DNA from: Undaria pinnatifida
Taxonomy: Eukaryota > Sar > Phaeophyceae > Laminariales > Alariaceae
DNA length: 64,000 nucleotides
NCBI GenBank assembly: GCA_012845835.1
Contig: JABAKD010000021.1
Coordinates: 10,030,199-10,094,198 of the forward strand
Direction of reading: 5' to 3'
Numbering within the stretch: the stretch's first letter is position 1; each line of letters starts with the position of its first letter. This document shows, piece after piece, positions 25,540 to 64,000 of this stretch. The translations under genes were made by a program, and so were the position numbers. The notes under the pieces are model-generated. The model was given only the letters and a program-made list of their open reading frames with translations, was not told where the DNA came from and ran no database searches.

Positions 25540-25990
25540 ATGAGCTCAGCGGCATACCTTAACAGAGGGTCCGGTGCCGAGCATCCTGTTGTACGAGGTT
25601 CGCTGTCGCAACCTTGTACAGGGCCCGCTGGATTCACCCTGCTCAGGGCCACATTGATTGTGACACCCTAGTTGGTGGTACACCCTGCCAGGGTCATACA
25701 AATCCTTGACTTTAACAAGTGTCCGGTGGCGAGCACCCTGTAGGAGGTTCGATGATGACACCCTGTACAGGGTCCCCTTGATTGTGGCACCCTGGTTGGT
25801 GGTACACCCTGCCAGGGTCATACAAATCCTTGACCTTAATAGGGTCCGGTGGCAGCACCCTGTAGGAGGTTCGCTGATGACACCCTGCACAGGGTGCTCT
25901 TGATTGGGACACCCTGGTTGGTCGTATGCCCTGCCAGGGTCATACAAATCCTACACTTTACCAGGGTCCGGTACGGAGGACCCTGTGGCT
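25540..25990. repeat. Satellite with about 123-bp unit, about 3.5 copies
   Basis: CCAGGGTCATACAAATCC occurs at 25688, 25812 and 25934, giving steps of 124 and 122 bp. Each unit also holds GGGTCCGGTGGC, CACCCTGTAGGAGGTTCG and a CACCCTGGTTGGTGGTAC block. The units are full of short CACCCTG/CAGGGTG inverted pairs. Non-coding. Confidence 0.85.
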
Positions 25991-26339
25991 GGAGCCGAAT
26001 GTCCAACTTTGTATGTAAAATATGATCTTCATTTTTTTTGGCTCGCTGCTCTCCGGCGGCCGAGCGTTTCTCCTCGCACTTTCGGCCGGGGGGCAAGCTA
26101 GCCTGCCATGGGTACATTATGAAGCATGTCTGGATCTCGGCCGAGCTCCGTGGCGGCGCTCGGCGCATTAAACGTCGCTTAGCTGGCTCTGTTTGGCAAG
26201 GGATTGCGTTCCGCCTCCCTGAGACGAGCAGGTCACTTGGAACACCCCAAACTATTTTTCAAATTTTGATATTTCGATAAAATTTTACGATTTTTTGTTC
26301 TCTGTTGTTTTGTTCGTAAAAAAATGGCCCGCTACTCAA

Positions 26340-26465
26340 CTAACCTCAGCACAGCAGCAGCACAGCAGCAGTAGCAGCAGCAGCCGCCCGGACTAAATTA
26401 ACCTCAGCAGCAGCACAACAGCAGTGGTAGTGGCAGCATACAGCAGTATAGTAGCAGCGGTACAC
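26340..26465. repeat. CAG-rich trinucleotide tract
   Basis: Imperfect CAG/CAA/GTAG runs, including two copies of an ACTCAACTAACCTCAGCA-like segment. No protein frame is kept through it. Confidence 0.75.
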
Positions 26466-27584
26466 ATGTGGATCGGATTAGTGTGGGGTTTGGGGGCGCG
26501 CCGCCCTGGGCCGTTTCGGCCCCGGATCTCGACGTGGGTGCGTGGGCATGGGTGCAGACAAGGGTGAAACGGCTTGCGCTCTCCCGCCGCGCGAACGGCC
26601 GCTCGTCGAGGCAGGGGCAAAAGCGTCTGTGGGCGTGGTTGACCCGGTGTGTTTATTTTTCTCTTGCAGGGTAACTAGACGTATCCGAATGTAAGGACCG
26701 TTTTTACTTGAACAAAAAGACATATCCCGGTATCATATTTCAGGACAGAGCGGATGCCAGCAGGAGGAGGCTGGGAAGTAGAGGCCGGGAGCAGCTGAGT
26801 GTTGGAACGAGCGCCACAGGGCACGACTTGCATCTCTCCGCGCGGGAGACGGGGCTCACAGGGACATAGGGCGAGGAAAGCTTGGAAGATGGCGCCGAGC
26901 GCGGCGAGGGTGGCAGGCACCGCGCGCAGCATGTACGCAAGTCTCGACCAGGCCAAACATTTTTTTGAGGGCAGAGTGGAACCATGGGTAGGGTTCAAGG
27001 ATATATAGCTTCTTATTAGCGATATCCAAACTCAGGTATATACACGGTGCTGTGGCCAAAATTGGGTACAGTTCTATTTCAGCGTTCGCCACGCGCCCAG
27101 GACGCCATCTGGTTGGCTGGGTGGATCGGTTCTAGGTCTGCTGCTTTTATCGTACACACATCATGCACACATACATTTCTGAGCTCATGCATCAAGTAGA
27201 TAATGGCGGATTCAGGCGGGAACGCTATCAATCTAGCTAGCTCTATACTTTCTACGGGGGTAAACGAGGAGTACATCAAGGTTTCGGTTTCCCTCAAACA
27301 CAGTACCAAAGCGTTGAACATTGTAAGAGTTGTGGGCGGGGACACAGAGGGTCCCCTGCAGGTCTGCCATTTGAGCAAGTCCTCGGAGAGTACTCATTTT
27401 CTTAGCCTTAGCAGAGACGTAGCTTTTTATTAGGTTCCACCAGAGCCCCGAATGGCTTCTGAGATCCGAGGCACGTGCCTCCGATCTATTTCCTGATTAT
27501 CCCGAATATAAAACGCCAACCTTATCATACGAAACCCATCCAAATGATCTCAATTCGGATAATTACAGGCCTTTCGAGCCCGTA
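26466..27584. other. Unannotated intergenic sequence
   Basis: No gene assigned. A 76-codon frame at 27203-27433 contains the peptide EEYIKVSVSL, which resembles a peptide encoded at about 41898-41928 (see findings). The evidence is too thin to call either a gene. Confidence 0.35.
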
Positions 27585-27586
27585 TA

Positions 27587-27900
27587 TTGACACTAGCCCA
27601 CCCTGATGAGCCGCATATGCAGAAATATGGGAAATTCGGGGAAACTCCGAAATGCACCATTACTCGAAGATGCGGCTCTTCAAAACCCATTCCCACACCT
27701 CTAACGGTCTGGCTATGGAGCCAGGAACGCGCGAAGAAAAGCAGTTGAATGAAACGCAGACCCTACAACAAGGCGAAATCCACCCACCGAAAACCTGCCG
27801 CGTACCGCTGGTGTGGCGGGGGGGGGCAGAAAAGGCTCTAGAACTTGCTGCATACCGCCGGTGTGGCGGGGGAGGGGCAGGAAAGGCTCTACGGCACACC
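27587..27900. repeat. Family F copy 2 followed by two 50-bp tandem units
   Basis: 27587-27720 repeats the family F blocks seen at 21478. Then a segment reading CCGC(T/C)GGTGTGGCGGGG starts at 27805 and 27855, two units of 50 bp. Non-coding. Confidence 0.65.
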
Positions 27901-28145
27901 AACCACAGAAAAGGTACTATGGCGAGGCGAGCCCTTGTCGATATGGAGGGGAGCACAGGCGCTAACACAAGGCAGAAGTAATGCGAAACACCTCCCGCGG
28001 GCCATCGGCATGGCGGGGGGTTATACGAAGAAGCGACAATTTAAAACACCGGGGATGGAAGGTGGCCGCACCTACAGCCCCGCGAGGGGGGGGAGGGTTT
28101 AGCCGAAAAACAAAGTAAGACAGATAAAATAACCAAGAAATAAAA

Positions 28146-28222
28146 GATGACACACAGGCCCGTACATAGCCCTACACACAGGCCCGTACATAGCCCTACA
28201 CACAGGCCCGTACACAGCCCTG
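28146..28222. repeat. Minisatellite, 3 x 24 bp
   Basis: Three units of the form CACACAGGCCCGTACATAGC + CCTA, with the third slightly diverged. Confidence 0.9.
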
Positions 28223-28689
28223 TACCACGTTACGCTCGAACAGGGTGTACCCTGGTCGCCCCCCGGCTCTGGGATAAGGAGGGCGTCGGCGGGGCGAAAC
28301 TGAATAACGACGAAAAAGCGAGAGTCCTGCGCCTCAGATAGCGGCGTTTTACCCCTGACCCGACACTGAACAGGGGGTTCGGCAGGACAAAAAAAAATGA
28401 AAAACACCGCCCCAAAACCAGACCAAGACTCTCAGAACACCACAAACAACCCAAAGACCAATACGCCAACCTAATAACCCAAACAAAAAGGAGAGCTATC
28501 GACGCCATCTTAACAACATTATTACCACCAACTCATGGAAAATCCTACCAAATACGCCACACATACCGAAATTGTTGCCGCCAACCAATTAAATATTGTT
28601 CAACATCCAAGAGCGACTGGCATTGGCTGTTCAACCCTATACATTACCAATAAAAGACTTTTTAAGTGCAAACACATGTGACGTACTAT

Positions 28690-31270
28690 ATATTGAAGCG
28701 GTTAAAAACTGTTTTGCCCCAACCTCCCCGCCCCCCCGCCCACCCACCCCCTCGAACACTCCGCCCTCTCCTCACTGGTTGTACGACTTACAGGATATAT
28801 ATGATAAACTGGTGCATTCCTTCCAAAACTGTCAGATTTATCCCCTTGAAGGATTTATAGTTTCCACGCACAGATTGAGTTGCCCCGCCCGTTCCCCCTC
28901 CCCCCCCCCCCCCCCCCCCCCGCGCGCTCCTTCTCGTTCAAACCCATGCCCCCACGCCCTTAAAAACTCCGCCCTCCCCTCACCTGTTATACGACTTACA
29001 GGATACAACACTTGATAAACTGATGCATTTCCTTCCACAGCTGTCAGATTTTGTCCCCCTCAAAAACGGGTTTTATAGTTTCCGTGCACAAACTGTGACT
29101 AACATCACCCTGTTGACCCTGATAGCTACACTGTAGTTCCAAGGGGAGTCGCCGACCTATATTCTTAATGAGGATACACAACCCGTAATACGTGCTATCA
29201 GAGTATCACACACAGCTTGCAAAGATGAGTTTCGACAAAATCTTTGATTTCACAGCTGGATGGAGCAGGATGGAGTGTATTTTTATTTTTATAATATATA
29301 CCAGGTATATGTATATGCAAAGAGCACTATGCCACGCGTATACGGTTGTATATACACAGCATCCCCTGACCACACTTATAATAATTCGTTTGCGCGTACA
29401 TCAGTACAATGTGTGCACCCACCGCTATCACACCCTTCCCGCTGAGTACTACTCTTTCTTTAAAGCAATGCACTATGTATACAGTCTATAGCTCATGCCA
29501 CGCGTTTCCTATAAGAGGAGAGCACCATTGCGGTTTCTCTATTGTTTACGTGAGTACGCGTAGCATATATAACACTCCATTATTTCATTATAGGTGTGGA
29601 AACTTATTTTTTTCTAAAAATATTTCAAGGACAGCCGTGAGTTCGACGAATTTCGGGTCAATACTCATCTTTGCGAGCTGCGTTGTTCGTACTCGTAATA
29701 TATTATGTGGGTGAGTTTTTTTCAATGGGAGGGGTCCTATTCTTTTGATTAAAATACATACGTGGTGAGCATATACCTGGTATATATTTTTTGTTTTCTC
29801 CACTATATAGAAGCTTTTTTTAACACTTTGTTCACTACATACACCGAAGAACTGGGTTGCATACGATAACATCAATACTTCTAGAATAATAAACATTACC
29901 AGGCGGGTGATATATTAAAGGGGTGTCTTCTTGCTACAACCGTCAGATTCGCCCCCTTTAAGGGTTTATAGTTTCCGCGCACATATTGAAATGCCCCCTC
30001 CCCCCCCCCCCCGATCCCTCTTGTTCAAACGCCCCACCTAAAATCAAAATCTACCAGAATAGTAAACACTGCCAGCCAGCTGATATCATCTCATTATCCT
30101 TCTAGCCATCCATGCCGTAGCTCCAACTCATCTCCGCCCTCCCCCCCCCCCTTTTTGTTCCCCGCCCAGTTCGTTCAAACGCCCCACTTACAATCGAAAT
30201 CGGCCAGAGTATGAAACACTTCTAAGCAATTGATATCACGTCATTATCTTTCTAGCCATCCATGACGTAATTTCATTCACCCCCCCTCCCCCTCTCCAAC
30301 GCCCCCTCCTTCCCCACACCCCGCACGATCGCCTAGACCCAGCACCGAGCGTATAGCAAGCCCCCACATATATGATTAATACGCGCGATCGGAGAATCAC
30401 ACACAATGTCGCGAAGATCACTGTCGACCAAATCCTTGATCTCGTAGCTGGAGTGTATTTTAATATTATATGTGACCTAAACCTATTGAAAACCCTCCCC
30501 CCCCGCCCCCCCCCCCTTTTTTTTTCCTCGCTCTCTCTTGCTCAAACGCCCCACCTAATATCGAAATCCGCCAGCGTAATAAATACTTCCACGCCCTGGA
30601 TATCGCCTCATTATCTTTCTAGAGCCGTCCATGCCGCTGCTGCAATTCCCATCCACCCCCGCCCCCAACGCCCCCTCCTTCCCCACCACCCGCACCATCG
30701 CCTAGACCTAGCACCACGCGTATAGCAAACCCCTACATCTATGCGACCTAAAGCCCCCCCCCCCCCCCCCCCCCCCCCCGCCGCGCCACATCCCCCCCCC
30801 CTCTCCCCCACAAGAAGGATTCGCACAAATTGAGCTGCCCCACCCGTCCCCTCACCCCCCTCTCCCCCTCCTGTCCCCCCCTTTTGGTCAAAACCAGGCC
30901 CCCACGCCCTTAAAAACTCCGCCTTCCCCTCACCGGTTATTCGACTTACAGGATTCACTTGATAAACTGATGCATTTCCTTCCACAGCTGTCAGATTTTG
31001 TCCCCCTCAGAAACGGTTTTTTTTTTCTTTTCCGCGCACCGACTGACGAACATCACCCTCTCTCTGTTGACCCTGATAGCTACACTGGCTGTAGTTGCAA
31101 GGGGAGTCGCCGACCTATATCCTTAATGATGAGGACACACAACCCGTAATACGCGCAATCGGAGTATCACACACAGCTTGCAAAGATGAGTTTCGACGAA
31201 ATCTTCGATCTCACAGCTAGCTGGAGTGAGTGTATTTTGATTTTTACAATAATATTATAAAAAAATGAAA
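28690..31270 (-). repeat. Family E cluster, three minus-strand copies
   Basis: Read on the minus strand, the family E blocks recur three times: about 29290-28690, 30480-29930 and 31265-30480. Each carries C-run spacers on the plus strand (28901-28920, 30000-30012, 30496-30520, 30757-30780) and the TGATAAACTG..CAGGAT(A) cassettes. The internal order differs between copies, so some are partial. An isolated 5' fragment in opposite orientation lies at 29625-29695. No coding frame. Confidence 0.7.
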
Positions 31271-31313
31271 ATACACTCCAGCTGTGAGATCGAAGATTTC
31301 GTCGAAACTCATA
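31195..31313. repeat. Inverted repeat / hairpin at the end of the family E cluster
   Basis: The left arm GAGTTTCGACGAAATCTTCG..CTCACAGCT..GGAGTG..TATTTT is mirrored by the right arm AAAATACACTCCAGCTGTGA..CGAAGATTTCGTCGAAACTC across an AT-rich loop of about 25 bases. Each arm is close to 45-50 bases with a few small gaps. It looks like two family E ends placed head to head. Confidence 0.85.
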
Positions 31314-31539
31314 ATAATGAATGGTTGGTGTTGGTATTTTTACTTTATTTAGGTGGGGAATTTTGAGCTATATATATTTATACGTGTGATTACCGGTGCC
31401 TCTCTTTTCGCCTTGCGATACCCACGGGATTTCACGTTACTGTTAATTGAAGGAATTAGTGGGGTACAGTATTAGTCCGTTTGTTTGAAAAACTTTCAGA
31501 TTTTCCCCCCATGTCGAACTTGAAAAATACTCTCCCTGG

Positions 31540-32420
31540 TATACTCAGGAAGAGATAATGTGCCTGGAAACCAAAAGCGGGGGGAAGGTGTCCTTCACGA
31601 TCAATGCAGCCGGCCAGGTTTACAAACAAACAATCCAGTTTGTATACTTGGGCGGGGCTATCACCGCAGACAGAAACCTTAGCACTGAATTAACGCGGCG
31701 TCTTCAGAGGGCCTGGGCGTGCTTTCAGCGGTACAAGATGGAAATCTATGATCGCCCGGGTGTGCGTTTACGGTTGAAGGTGCGGTTACTGAAAGCTGAG
31801 GTGGTCGAGACACTGCTGTACGGTTGCATGACGTGGAGCCCGAAGAAGCCTGACTATGACAGGCTACGACGGGTTCACCGCTCCATGCTCCTCCGATGCC
31901 TTGGATGGCGGAAACGGAAGCGCGACGACCACACCCTATCGTACGCCGACGCGCTTGCCCAGACAGATTCCGAGAGCGTTGAGGTGATAGTGCGCAAACG
32001 GAGGATTTTGTTTGCGGGAATCGTGGCACGCATGGGGGAGGAGCGTCTGCCACAAAAGGTGATGTTTGGGGAGTTTGTTGGGGGTAAGGGCTACTCAGGG
32101 GGGCAAGAGAAAGACTGGATGGATCATCTGAAGGAGGATATGTCGGTCTTTGGAATGAAATTCGAAGGATGGCGAAAGGCTGCTCAGAAGGCTGGCAGAT
32201 AGTTTCGAAGAGTAGAGGAGGGAGCCGAGTTGTTCATGCGGATTTGGCATGAAACGGAGAGACGCAAAGCTGCAGAGCGACGCGCAAAGGCTGCGGCAGC
32301 GTCATCCACCGTTGGCATCTCTAAGCGGCCGGGGGGAGGGGGAAGGGGGGGGGGCGGGGAGGGGACTGGGGGAGGGGGGGAGGGGGGAGGGGGAAAGGGA
32401 GGAAGGGTGGAGGGGCGGAA
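31540..32420 (+). pseudogene. 5'-truncated LINE, reverse transcriptase C-terminal part, one nonsense mutation
   Basis: A single frame from about 31540 encodes the region after the RT catalytic core of a non-LTR element: FVYLGGAITADRNLSTEL, then ETLLYGCMTWSPKKPDYDRL, then RRVHRSMLLRCLGWRKRKRD, then RILFAGIVARMGEERLPQKV. A TAG at 32200-32202 interrupts the frame. The same frame then continues with FRRVEEGAELFMRIWHETE and an Ala/Arg-rich end, so one stop codon seems to be the only break in this part. The catalytic palm and the endonuclease are absent, as expected for 5' truncation. The element is otherwise well preserved and probably younger than the decayed RT at 19-20 kb. Exact 5' and 3' ends were not determined. 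Confidence 0.85.
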
Positions 32421-32425
32421 GAGGG
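32330..32425. repeat. G-rich low-complexity tract
   Basis: Runs of GGGGA/GGGG follow directly after the LINE coding remnant. Likely G-quadruplex-forming; non-coding. Confidence 0.8.
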
Positions 32426-32633
32426 AGCGTCATGCCCAAGAGACTGAAGTCTGGGTTTGGCCATCATCGTCTTGAAAGTTGTGGTCCTTCTAATGGCCAT
32501 AACAAGATAGCATAAGACCGCCCTGACTTCTTCGCCATGTTGCGTTCTCTCCCAGGTGCCATTGATGATGGACGTGATACCCTCTGTTAGCCCAATGTTA
32601 TCCTTAGCCAGTTCCTAGGGTCTGCTAGTATGA

Positions 32634-32828
32634 CATTTTTCTTTCTTTTCTTTTTCTATTTCTTTTTTCTTTTTTTGCTCTTCTTCTTTCCTTGCTTTCT
32701 AGTCTTGTCTTTTCTTGCTCTTCTTGTCCTTTTCTTCTCTTTGCTTGACTTTTTCGTCTTGTTTCGTTTTTCTTCTCTTTTCTGTCCCTTCCTTTATCTT
32801 CTTTTCTTTTCTTTGTTTCTTTTTTTCC
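32634..32828. repeat. Pyrimidine (TTTCT/CTTTT) low-complexity tract
   Basis: About 195 bases, almost purely T and C on the plus strand with scattered G, following the LINE 3' region. The Lys-rich minus-strand frame across it is an artefact. Confidence 0.85.
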
Positions 32829-32994
32829 AATTGAATTATGCCTGTCGTGCGTATGCGTAGTGATAGATACTACGTGTGATATATACGTGGTAGTCTTACT
32901 TGGGTGGCAATCGGAATATTTGCTTTCTCCAGGCGTGAGTAGTGAGACGTATGCACCGGCCTGGACCTGGCACATCGTAGACTGACTCCCGATT

Positions 32995-33175
32995 TCACTT
33001 TTATATGTTTCTGGTGGAGGCATGAATTGCGTCAGCTGTGATATATGCGTGTACCACCTTGGGTTGTGTGTGTTTTTCCCTGGGGTATTCCTCAGCTCCA
33101 GAGTGACTGGAGCCTGTCCTGTGACCACGGACTTGATTATGCGAGTTAATGTGAGAACAACAACAACAACCCAGG
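32995..33175 (+). repeat. Dispersed repeat family D, copy 2
   Basis: It has the blocks listed for 3740-4123, ending GCGAGTTAATGTGAGAACAA and a short (CAA)4-5 tail. This is the unexpanded counterpart of the microsatellite at 4124-4611. Confidence 0.65.
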
Positions 33176-33204
33176 AAATGAAACGGCTTGCTTGGATAAA
33201 AATG

Positions 33205-33330
33205 ACAGGTCCGCCCGTATATCCGGCCGACCTGCTATCCCGCCGTTTCAGGGGGGAAGAGTGTTACAAGGCTTAATTTGGGTAAGCTATTGTCGGCTAA
33301 CCTTTTGCAAGAAAGTGGTCAAACGGACTA
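33205..33330. repeat. Dispersed repeat family C, reverse-oriented copy
   Basis: GTCCGCCCGTATATCCGGCC to CTAACCTTTTGCAAGAAAGT is the reverse complement of the 1075-1245 copy with point changes. Confidence 0.7.
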
Positions 33331-33404
33331 AAAATACCCCACAAATACCTCAACATTATTATTACCCGCATCCCGAAGAGGGAATAACCCTGTACAAGTG
33401 ATAT

Positions 33405-33990
33405 TATTTGATTATTTCATTTGCCATCTCTGACAATCGCAATGGAATTCAATGTTGTGTTATTAATATAGCGTGATTCGCGGAGTGAGTGTTAAAAACT
33501 AGAAACATGATGAAATAATACAACACATACATACATACATGTCATCCAGATGAAAGCGTGAAACAATGTTTCCAATATATTACCAATAACTACACGAATA
33601 CATGTGTGTATATGTTTTTGTTTTTGTTTATTTCGTATTTCTCTCTTCCAATGTATTTCTGTTGCTGACGTATGTATGTTGTGCCTGTCGTACCCAGTAC
33701 TAGGGCATGACATTGCGTTGTCGAATGCATTACGATGCATTATTTCTGTGTCGTAGCTTGTGACCACAGAGCTGATCTTTCTAGGGTGAAGAATCAGTAC
33801 GGACACTGGGTGTGCTGGATGTCGACGAGTAGAAGAACGGTTTAATGTGAAGAACACACACACACACACACATATGCACCTCCCTGTTCTCCTGGCCCCG
33901 CCCCCTCCACACACAGCCGCAAGGAAAAGGGGTAGTATACAACCAAGTCCTCCCCCCCATATAATACGTCGTACAAATCTTTTTTTTATT
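33405..33990. repeat. Dispersed repeat family G, copy interrupted by a CA-tailed element
   Basis: The family G blocks flank an insertion of about 270 bases at 33600-33870. The insertion includes a CGGACACTGGGTGTGCTGGA segment and ends in a (CA)n run, like the 4780-4997 element. The copy at 23250-23550 lacks the insertion. Confidence 0.6.
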
Positions 33991-35339
33991 TATTAATACT
34001 AGTGGTACTCCCGAAGTTGCCCCTCTTGCACAGCTTATTTCCTCTCGCAGATACCACTACAACAACAGCAGTACACTTATTTCAGGACAACTGATCAATC
34101 GATTCGGTGCCGGTTATGACCCATCCATCTATCCATCGCGCCTACGTATCCCTTCGTGCCGTCAACTCGCATGTTGTATGTATTACACGCTGTGCGTGTA
34201 TGTCCGTTGTGGCTTGGGAGCACCATGACACACACGCACTACGTACGTGTGTGCATGTATGCGCGTGCATTATCATCATCGCACGCACGCGTGTGTTTGG
34301 GTTGACAGCGAGATGGGTGCTCTCTCGCGCTCTCCTATGCATGTATGTGATACTCATCGATCGATCCCTCTGGAGAGATAGATGTACGTACTGCTTGCTG
34401 CTGCTGCTGGACTCACTCGTCGCTCTCACGGGTGTATGTGTGATGATGTGGCTATTACATACCACCTGGTATTATTATGGATGATAAGTATTCACACCTG
34501 ACAAGAAATAGAAAAGTATCACAAGTGGACTTAATTTTAAGTACTGATGTTGAATTTATAATAAATAAAATAGTTCATTACATTTAAACCCAAAGTGATG
34601 GTGAGTGCGAGCTGTCCGAACGAGAAAAAAATATAGCAGGGGACAAATAACGAACCATTCCCGAAGAAGTGCGTGTTTGTGAACTCCCTTTTTTTTCTCC
34701 GGCGCCAAACCAGAAAAAGAATCGAATTTCATTTTTCATTCAGCTCGGCACCTCCGCGAGAGGCCGCCCCCACCCTACTTGCCAGGAACCGACAACCCAG
34801 CGTAGGGTAGCAGTGGACGCAAGGCGAGCCACAGGCAGGAGGGCGCGGTGCTCCTACTGCGACGGAAGAAAAGCGGCCTGGGGTCCTCCAACTCTCCATA
34901 TTTTCGGGTGATTTTTTCTTGCTACACAAACAAAGCGAAAGCATTATAAGAAGAGTACTACGGCCGGGCACAGCAGTGCGGCGCCGCAAAGCCTCGCGAC
35001 AACTACAAGCACACAAGCGACGCTGCTGCGAAGCCGGGCTACGGCAAGGGTAGGGTGGCCCTGGTGTCTCCTCGAGAGCACTGCGATTTATCGCTTGCTC
35101 CGAAGAGGTGGCCCAGCCACTGCTCTGAAATTCTCGGGCGTAGGCGCTCGTGACGGGGCGGATCGCCCCAAGAGGTCAGCTCTTTCCCACAAGGGGTTAG
35201 TTATCCCATCGCGGAAGGCTTGCGATATAAAGGTTAGGACGTCAGCAGTAGGAGTGAGTGTTCATCCGAGGGCCTCTGCAACCGCACGGGGCGAAAAAGC
35301 AGACACGTACCAAATACTTTCGTCACCATCTGGGAGCTG
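33991..35339. other. Upstream region of the WD40 gene, no gene recognised
   Basis: It holds an alternating CG/CA/TG-rich patch at about 34165-34300 (for example CGCACGCACGCGTGTG) that could favour Z-DNA. After 34700 the sequence becomes more GC-rich. The promoter and any 5' untranslated exon of the WD40 gene presumably lie here, but I can fix no TATA box, initiator or splice site. Confidence 0.4.
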
Positions 35340-35527
35340 GCTGACCTACCACAACAGCAGCAGGAGCGGTGGCAGCAGCTGCAGCAGCAGCAGCCGCGAT
35401 TGGAGCAAGTGACAACAGTAGCAGTAAAGGCTTGTAGCAGCAGAAGCAGCGTAACAACATCAGCAGCACAGCAGGAGCAGGAGGAAAGGCATCAGCGTGG
35501 TAGCAGTAGCGGCAGCAGCGAGTGCAG

Positions 35528-35560
<33 letters not shown>

Positions 35561-35660
35561 CACTAGCAGCAGCAGCAGCAGGAGAAGCAGCAGCTAAGCC
35601 AACAGCAGCGGCAGCAGCAGCAACAGCAACTATAACAGCAGCAGCAGCAGCAGCAGCAGC
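35340..35660 (+). repeat. CAG/AGC-rich leader tract before the first coding exon
   Basis: Imperfect CAG, AGC and GGC triplets fill the 320 bases before the chosen start codon. An in-frame TAA at 35633-35635 lies just upstream of eight CAG codons and the ATG, so the tract is probably 5' untranslated, though it could encode poly-Gln if translation began elsewhere. Confidence 0.7.
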
Positions 35661-35662
35661 GA

Positions 35663-63975
<28,313 letters not shown>

Positions 63976-64000
63976 GTGCGAGGATCTCCCGAACGTTTTC

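Noticed and set aside
25540..25990. CRISPR-like direct repeats
   Set aside because: Units are contiguous 123-bp satellite copies without unique spacers, and the genome is clearly eukaryotic.
32625..33128. Lys-rich 167-codon minus-strand frame
   Set aside because: Most of it is a translation of a pyrimidine-rich simple tract, and the rest is family D repeat.

Overview
This is a eukaryotic nuclear window. It has one convincing gene with GT-AG introns, very GC-rich low-complexity exons, introns from about 290 bp to possibly 13 kb, no operon-like gene packing, and dense layers of tRNA-derived SINEs, LINE remnants, MITE-like elements, satellites and microsatellites. The combination of long repeat-filled introns, Gly/Ala/Ser/Gln homopolymer proteins and the type of non-LTR reverse transcriptase suggests a stramenopile, most likely a brown alga (Phaeophyceae). 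That assignment is an inference and I cannot name a species.

Layout. 1-34.0 kb is gene-poor and made of repeats: SINE copies (7.2, 16.2, 25.0 kb), a large CAA-type trinucleotide tract (4.1-4.6 kb), a G-rich dispersed element here called family E (10.3-11.4 kb and a cluster at 28.7-31.3 kb), a 500-bp-unit tandem region (16.6-18.1 kb), a badly decayed LINE reverse transcriptase (19.0-20.9 kb), a 507-bp (CTA)n array (23.6-24.1 kb), a 123-bp satellite (25.5-26.0 kb) and a younger 5'-truncated LINE tail (31.5-32.5 kb). 34.0-35.66 kb is the unannotated upstream/leader region of the gene and ends in a CAG-rich stretch.

35.66-64.0 kb (plus strand) is a single gene for a WD40-repeat protein that resembles WDR44/Rab11-binding-type WD40 proteins. 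I can assemble eight exons with matching phases and one further candidate exon. A 789-codon low-complexity first exon is followed by a small conserved exon, a long exon that reaches WD repeat 1, and five short exons carrying further WD repeats. The gene runs off the right edge, so the last WD repeats are missing. Its two large introns (38.03-45.71 kb and 45.86-59.02 kb, the latter possibly split by the candidate exon) hold most of the MITE, SINE and tandem-repeat content of the right half.

No bacterial-type system, CRISPR array, viral integration or novel gene cluster was found. The most interesting material is in the repeats: a TTAA-target MITE family with an empty site visible in the same window, a SINE nested in another SINE with a target duplication, microsatellites that seem to grow from element tails, and a dyad-symmetric 9-mer TACCWGGTA present 17 times where about 0.5 would be expected by chance.
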